A stretch of DNA of 64,000 bases from Bradyrhizobium sp. LTSP885 (GTDB taxonomy: Bacteria; Pseudomonadota; Alphaproteobacteria; Rhizobiales; Xanthobacteraceae), in NCBI RefSeq assembly GCF_000938305.1, contig NZ_JYMT01000039.1:62001-126000 (forward strand), given 5' to 3'. The notes beneath the pieces are model-generated. The model saw nothing but the letters and a program-made list of their open reading frames with translations. It did no database searches and was not told the origin of the DNA. This document shows positions 60,776 through 64,000 of this stretch, one piece after another; position 1 is the first letter of the stretch; every line of letters begins with the position of its first letter. The position numbers were made by a program, and so were the translations under genes.

Positions 60776-61114
60776 ATGTTGAAGACGATTTCCGCAGCGC
60801 TGATTGCCATGTCCGTCATCGCAGCTCCCGCGCTCGCCGCCGAGCAGGGCAAGACCGTCGCCCCTGCGCCTGTCACCAAGTCTGCCCCCGTGACAAAGAC
60901 CGCTCCCGTCATCAAGAGCGAGCAGATCCCGTCGAAGGTTCTGAACGCCAACGCGAAGATGGGCCGGCATCACTACAAGCACCATCGCCATCATCGTCAC
61001 CACAAGCACATGGGCGTGTTGAAGGTGAAGGCGCCGAAATTCGCGACCAGCCACGTCAAGCACATCAAGGCGAAGGTCGCGGTCAAGCACGTCGCGCCGG
61101 TCAAGCGCGGCTGA
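60776..61114 (+). CDS. His-rich exported protein
   Basis: A 112-residue protein from ATG 60776 with GAGGAG upstream. A signal peptide (TISAALIAMSVIAAPALAAE) is followed by repeats of APVTKS/APVTKT/APVIKS. Next is a His cluster with nine His in residues 65-78 (GRHHYKHHRHHRHHKHMG), then a Lys/His/Val tail. The layout suggests periplasmic binding of Ni, Co, Zn or Cu, or simply acid-stress buffering. It is not part of the copper group by position. No family was recognised. Confidence 0.65.
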   Translation: MLKTISAALIAMSVIAAPALAAEQGKTVAPAPVTKSAPVTKTAPVIKSEQIPSKVLNANAKMGRHHYKHHRHHRHHKHMGVLKVKAPKFATSHVKHIKAKVAVKHVAPVKRG

Positions 61115-61176
61115 ACCTGATCCGCCGGGCGTGGTTCGATCCACATTGCCCCGCCGCGCCCACGGATATCAGACCC

Positions 61177-61224
61177 GGCCCGCCCGCCATTGCTTCCCCA
61201 ATGGCGGCGGGCCGGAGCGCGTTT
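61177..61224. terminator. Strong hairpin between convergent genes
   Basis: GGCCCGCCCGCCATTG and CAATGGCGGCGGGCC pair over 15 bp with one bulge, followed by a GTTTT run in the plus direction. It separates the His-rich gene from the monooxygenase. Confidence 0.65.
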
Positions 61225-61230
61225 TGCGTG

Positions 61231-62724
61231 TCAGGTGAGCCCGACGCTGCGCAAATAGCTTTCGAGGGTGTGCAGCTCGCGCGATGCGACGATCGCGCCG
61301 ACATAGCCGTCGGGACGGACCAGCACCCAGTCACCGGCGTCCAGCGAATAATTCTTCTGCAATTCGCCCGCGTCATCGCGAAGGTCGCCGCGCGGACCGG
61401 TGCCATGGATGTGCAAACCGCGGCGCGCCGGCACGAGGTCACGATCGACGTCATGGCCCAGCAACGTCCAGTGCGGGCCCTGGAACAGCTGGAATAGCCG
61501 CCGCGCCTGACCGGCGGCGCCGCGAAGGCGCGCATCGGGCGCGCGGTCGCCTGCCAGCAGGCCGCCGTGCCGTTCCGGCCTCTCCAGTGCCAGCGCTGAA
61601 CAGGGATAGCCGAGATCGAGCTGCTGCACCTCGCGACCGCGCCGCATCTCGCCCCGCTTGCCGGCCTCGAGCAGCTTTGCCGAAAGACCAAGCATGTCGG
61701 CTGCGATCGGCCGGCGCTCGTCCTCGTAGCTGTCGAGCAGAGGGGCGGGCGCGCCGGCAATCACCGCGGCGAGCTTCCAGCCAAGATTGTAAGAATCCTG
61801 CACGCTGGTGTTGAGACCCTGGCCACCGGTCGGCGGATGGATATGGGCGGCATCGCCGACCAGGAACACGCGGCCAACCCGGTAGCGGTCCGCCAGCCGC
61901 GCGTTCATCGAGTAGGCTGACGCCCAGACGACGGAATGAATGCCGATGTCGTCGCGGCCGGTACGCTCGGCGACCATTTTGGAAAGCCCCTCCGCCGAGA
62001 GATCGACATCACCTTCGAGCGGGACCGGCGCCTGCAACTGGAACAGCTTGGTGCCCGCGAGCGGGCACAGCGCGACCTGGCGCTCCATCGAGCCGTCGTG
62101 AAATCGGTGCCATGCATCGCGTTCCAGGCCTGTCAGCTCGAGATCGGCCACGACGGCGCGGACGCCGAGCGTCTTGCCGGGAAAGCCGGTATCGAGCGCA
62201 TGCCGCACCAAGCTGCGGCCGCCATCGGCGCCAACGAGATAGCGAACGCGGATCGTCGCTTCGCGGCCGTGGTGCGAAAGCCGCGCGGTGACGCCGTCGC
62301 CATCCTGAGTTATTCCAATCAGTTCGCAGCCATATTCAACCTGATGTCCGAGCTCGCGCAGGCGTTCGCGCATCACGCCTTCGGTGAGGAATTGCGGCAC
62401 CATCAACGGTGTCAAATAAGGCTCGGCCGGCGTCGGCGCAGCAGCCGTGACCATGTCGGAATCAACGAAGCTGCCGTCGGGGCGGTGTTCGCGCTGTCGG
62501 GGATAGGGGCCGCCGGTCGCGGCCAGTCGGTCGAGGATGCCGAGATCCTCGAAGATTTCCTGGGTTCGCGGCTGGATGCCCTTGCCGCGCGAGCCGTGGA
62601 ACGGAGCCCCCAGCTTTTCGATCAGGCGGAACGAGATTCCCCGTCGCGCGAGGTCGATGGCGAGGGTGAGACCGGCGGCGCCGGCCCCGCTGATCAGCAC
62701 GTCGCTTGCAAATTCCTGTGTCAT
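61231..62724 (-). CDS. FAD-dependent aromatic monooxygenase
   Basis: About 498 residues from ATG 62724 (MTQEFASDVLISGAGAAGLTLAIDLARRG, with the FAD GxGxxG at 13-18). Further motifs are VGADGGRSLVRHALDTGFPG (DG motif) and GRVFLVGDAAHIHPPTGGQGLNTSVQDSYNLGWKLAAVI (GD motif). A C-terminal thioredoxin-like part follows (PDGYVGAIVASRELHTLESYLRSVGL). This is the PheA/TfdB/MhpA class of phenol-type hydroxylases using NAD(P)H. The substrate is unknown. It is divergent from, and likely controlled by, the adjacent MarR regulator. Confidence 0.9.
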   Translation of the reverse strand: MTQEFASDVLISGAGAAGLTLAIDLARRGISFRLIEKLGAPFHGSRGKGIQPRTQEIFEDLGILDRLAATGGPYPRQREHRPDGSFVDSDMVTAAAPTPAEPYLTPLMVPQFLTEGVMRERLRELGHQVEYGCELIGITQDGDGVTARLSHHGREATIRVRYLVGADGGRSLVRHALDTGFPGKTLGVRAVVADLELTGLERDAWHRFHDGSMERQVALCPLAGTKLFQLQAPVPLEGDVDLSAEGLSKMVAERTGRDDIGIHSVVWASAYSMNARLADRYRVGRVFLVGDAAHIHPPTGGQGLNTSVQDSYNLGWKLAAVIAGAPAPLLDSYEDERRPIAADMLGLSAKLLEAGKRGEMRRGREVQQLDLGYPCSALALERPERHGGLLAGDRAPDARLRGAAGQARRLFQLFQGPHWTLLGHDVDRDLVPARRGLHIHGTGPRGDLRDDAGELQKNYSLDAGDWVLVRPDGYVGAIVASRELHTLESYLRSVGLT

Positions 62725-62735
62725 GGCCGTCTCCA

Positions 62736-62754
62736 TATGTGTAATATGCACATA
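62736..62754. promoter_or_regulatory. MarR operator candidate 1
   Basis: TATGTG-TAATATG-CACATA, a 6-7-6 inverted repeat in the 43-bp gap between the divergent monooxygenase and marR genes. It is 11 bp from the monooxygenase start and 13 bp from the marR start, so binding could block both. Confidence 0.7.
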
Positions 62755-62767
62755 ATTGGAGGCTGGG

Positions 62768-63265
62768 ATGACGTCAAGAAAATATGTGCAAAATACACAT
62801 AATCGTGAGACGTTTCGTGCCCTGCACGAGGCACTGATCGACATTGTGAGCGTGATGAACCGCCCGCAGCGGGACGAAGCGATGGTGCGGGAGGCCGGGA
62901 TATCGCTCGACCGGGCGCTGTTTCCGCTGCTTGTCGTCATTGAGCGGCGCGGCCCGATCGGGATCGTCGACCTCGCCGACGGGGTCGGGCGCGATTACAC
63001 CACGGTCAGCCGGCAGGTCGCGAAACTCGAAAGCCTCGGCCTGGTCGGACGTCAGGCCGGTGCCGACCGCCGGGTCCGGCAGGCCGTCGTGACGCCGAAG
63101 GGCAAGACGATGACGGATGCCCTGGACGCCGCCCGCGAGCGGATGGGCCGGATCATTTTCGAGAGCTGGGACGAGCGCGACGTCGAGGAGTTGGCGCGGC
63201 TGATGCGCAAGTTTGCCGATGCGATCAGCCTCGACCCCTTCGACGATCCGAGGAGCGGCTCCTAG
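62768..63265 (+). CDS. MarR family transcriptional regulator
   Basis: A 165-residue protein from ATG 62768 with GGAGG 6 bases upstream. The winged-helix domain reads GPIGIVDLADGVGRDYTTVSRQVAKLESLGLVGRQAGADRRVRQAVVTPKGKTM, with the DRR-x-R wing typical of MarR. The flanking helices form the dimer region. MarR proteins usually repress a neighbouring gene until an aromatic ligand binds. The divergent aromatic monooxygenase is the obvious target, and autoregulation is likely from the operator positions. Confidence 0.93.
   Translation: MTSRKYVQNTHNRETFRALHEALIDIVSVMNRPQRDEAMVREAGISLDRALFPLLVVIERRGPIGIVDLADGVGRDYTTVSRQVAKLESLGLVGRQAGADRRVRQAVVTPKGKTMTDALDAARERMGRIIFESWDERDVEELARLMRKFADAISLDPFDDPRSGS
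62783..62801. promoter_or_regulatory. MarR operator candidate 2, inside the marR coding start
   Basis: TATGTG-CAAAATA-CACATA has the same arms and spacing as the first site and covers codons 6-12 of marR. Centres of the two sites are 47 bp apart. Confidence 0.65.
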
Positions 63266-63366
63266 AGCGTTTTCGAGCGAAGTGGATACCGGTTCGCGTG
63301 AAGAAAACGCGTCAAAACAAGAATTTAGAGCTTCGGTTCTGATTCAATCAGAACCGAAAGTGCTCT
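63266..63366. repeat. Dispersed alphaproteobacterial intergenic repeat ending in a hairpin
   Basis: Begins AGAGCGTTTTCGAGCGAAGTG, continues with a CGTGAAGAAAACGCG segment and ends with the palindrome CGGTTCTGATT-C-AATCAGAACCG (63334-63356) flanked by AGAGC/GCTCT. It resembles a repeat common in Rhizobiales intergenic regions and may also end the marR transcript. Confidence 0.65.
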
Positions 63367-63454
63367 AACCGCTCAGATAACCGAGTTGCGAATTCCCTTG
63401 CCGCGCGAAGCGGTCTAGAGGCTTACCGGTCAGGAGACGCGGCGCCGGGGAATC

Positions 63455-63892
63455 ATGGGACAGCGACGTTTGGGAATTTCAGTGAAACTGGCGGCGATGC
63501 TGCTGCTGGGAATCGGGCTGGCCGGCTGCGCCGGCGGCGACGATTCAGGGCCGATCACCTTTACCGACGATCGCGGCAACGCCGAGCAGCCGTTCCCGAC
63601 CAGCTTTCGCCCCGAGATCCTGGCGTTCATGAAGACCTATTTGAACAATCCGGTCGGCGTGCACGAGGCAGGGATCGCCGAGCCGGTGCAGCGCACGGTC
63701 GGTGGCCGACTGCGCTACGTGGTCTGCCTGCGCTACAGCCCGAAGGATACGGATGGCAGTTACCGGCCGGCTCGTGAGCGCGGCGTGCTGTTTGTCGATG
63801 GCCGGCTCGACCGCATCATCGAGAACGCCACTGAGCCCTGCGCCGGCGTGTCCTATTCGCCGTTTCCAGATTTGGAAAAGATGACGCGCTGA
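63455..63892 (+). CDS. Small lipoprotein
   Basis: A 145-residue protein with a lipoprotein signal (VKLAAMLLLGIGLAGCAGG). The mature part reads GPITFTDDRGNAEQPFPTSFRPEILAFMKTYLNNPVGVHEAGIAEPVQRTVGGRLRYVVCLRYSPKDTDGSYRPARERGVLFVDGRLDRIIENATEPCAGVSYSPFPDLEKM. Two Cys in the mature domain could form a disulfide. It is a conserved type of unknown function in Bradyrhizobium-like genomes, anchored in the envelope. Confidence 0.75.
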   Translation: MGQRRLGISVKLAAMLLLGIGLAGCAGGDDSGPITFTDDRGNAEQPFPTSFRPEILAFMKTYLNNPVGVHEAGIAEPVQRTVGGRLRYVVCLRYSPKDTDGSYRPARERGVLFVDGRLDRIIENATEPCAGVSYSPFPDLEKMTR

Positions 63893-64000
63893 GGGGCGGC
63901 CTGACAAAGTGTCGCAGCCATGACCGGATGATGCGCACAATCCGATCACTTTTCGCGGAGCGCTGAACCTTCCTTTAGCCTTCCGCGACATCCATTCAGC

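Noticed and set aside
1..64000. CRISPR arrays, tRNA, rRNA, phage structural genes or toxin-antitoxin pairs
   Set aside because: No regularly spaced repeats, no tRNA T-loop or cloverleaf, and no recognisable phage or toxin-antitoxin protein was seen on reading both strands.

Overview
The window looks like chromosome of a high-GC alphaproteobacterium of the Bradyrhizobium / Rhodopseudomonas group. This is inferred from gene content (dodecin, PAS_5, DUF2336, DUF4239, GrlR-like and GDCCVxC proteins, a ba3-type oxidase), strongly GC-biased third codon positions, several intergenic palindromic repeat families of the kind seen in these genomes, and promoter-like motifs matching the alphaproteobacterial general-stress sigma factor EcfG (GGAAC-N16/17-CGTT). 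I found no rRNA or tRNA gene, no CRISPR array and no prophage.

Layout. 1-6.6 kb: the 3' end of a molybdopterin hydroxylase, an ornithine cyclodeaminase homologue, a DUF4239 membrane protein, a small Gly-tailed secreted protein, dodecin, a GNAT acetyltransferase and an Orn/Lys/Arg decarboxylase. 6.8-11.7 kb: an accessory patch with an IS110-family element (possible bridge-RNA segment), an IS1182-like element with exact 20-bp ends, one orphan gene and a long gene-poor stretch. 11.7-19.6 kb: a metallophosphoesterase with a histone-like basic tail, a cupin, a secreted TPR protein, a SnoaL-like protein, a class III adenylate cyclase, a PAS_5 protein, a candidate small RNA, a GIY-YIG gene broken by a palindromic repeat, a rhomboid protease and a CBS protein. 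19.6-36 kb: patatin, GGDEF-EAL, nitroreductase, thrS, two secreted ClpP-fold proteins, a GrlR-like protein, a lipoprotein hydrolase, an amino acid permease, yidD and a SufU-like scaffold. 36-37.2 kb: folE (structured leader) and hisI.

37.3-42.4 kb is one tight operon: a dihaem cytochrome c, a trihaem cytochrome c, a 59-residue one-TM protein, ba3-type oxidase subunits II and I, and a membrane-anchored dihaem cytochrome c. It reads as a self-contained electron route from periplasmic donors to oxygen through seven c-type haems. 42.5-50.3 kb: a transglycosylase-like protein, a DUF2336 protein, an Hpt protein and receiver pair, NAD kinase, an S10 carboxypeptidase and an M20 peptidase.

50.4-57.5 kb is a copper/heavy-metal island: a GDCCVxC protein, a Cys/Met-rich exported protein, a YtkA/FixH-like protein, a CusB-like adaptor, a CusA-like pump, a cupredoxin, a CusF-like protein and a small secreted protein behind an EcfG-type promoter. 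57.6-64 kb: an MFS transporter, a frameshifted 6-phosphogluconate-dehydrogenase-like pseudogene, a second copy of the secreted TPR protein, a His-rich secreted protein, an FAD monooxygenase divergent from a MarR regulator with two matching operators, and a lipoprotein.
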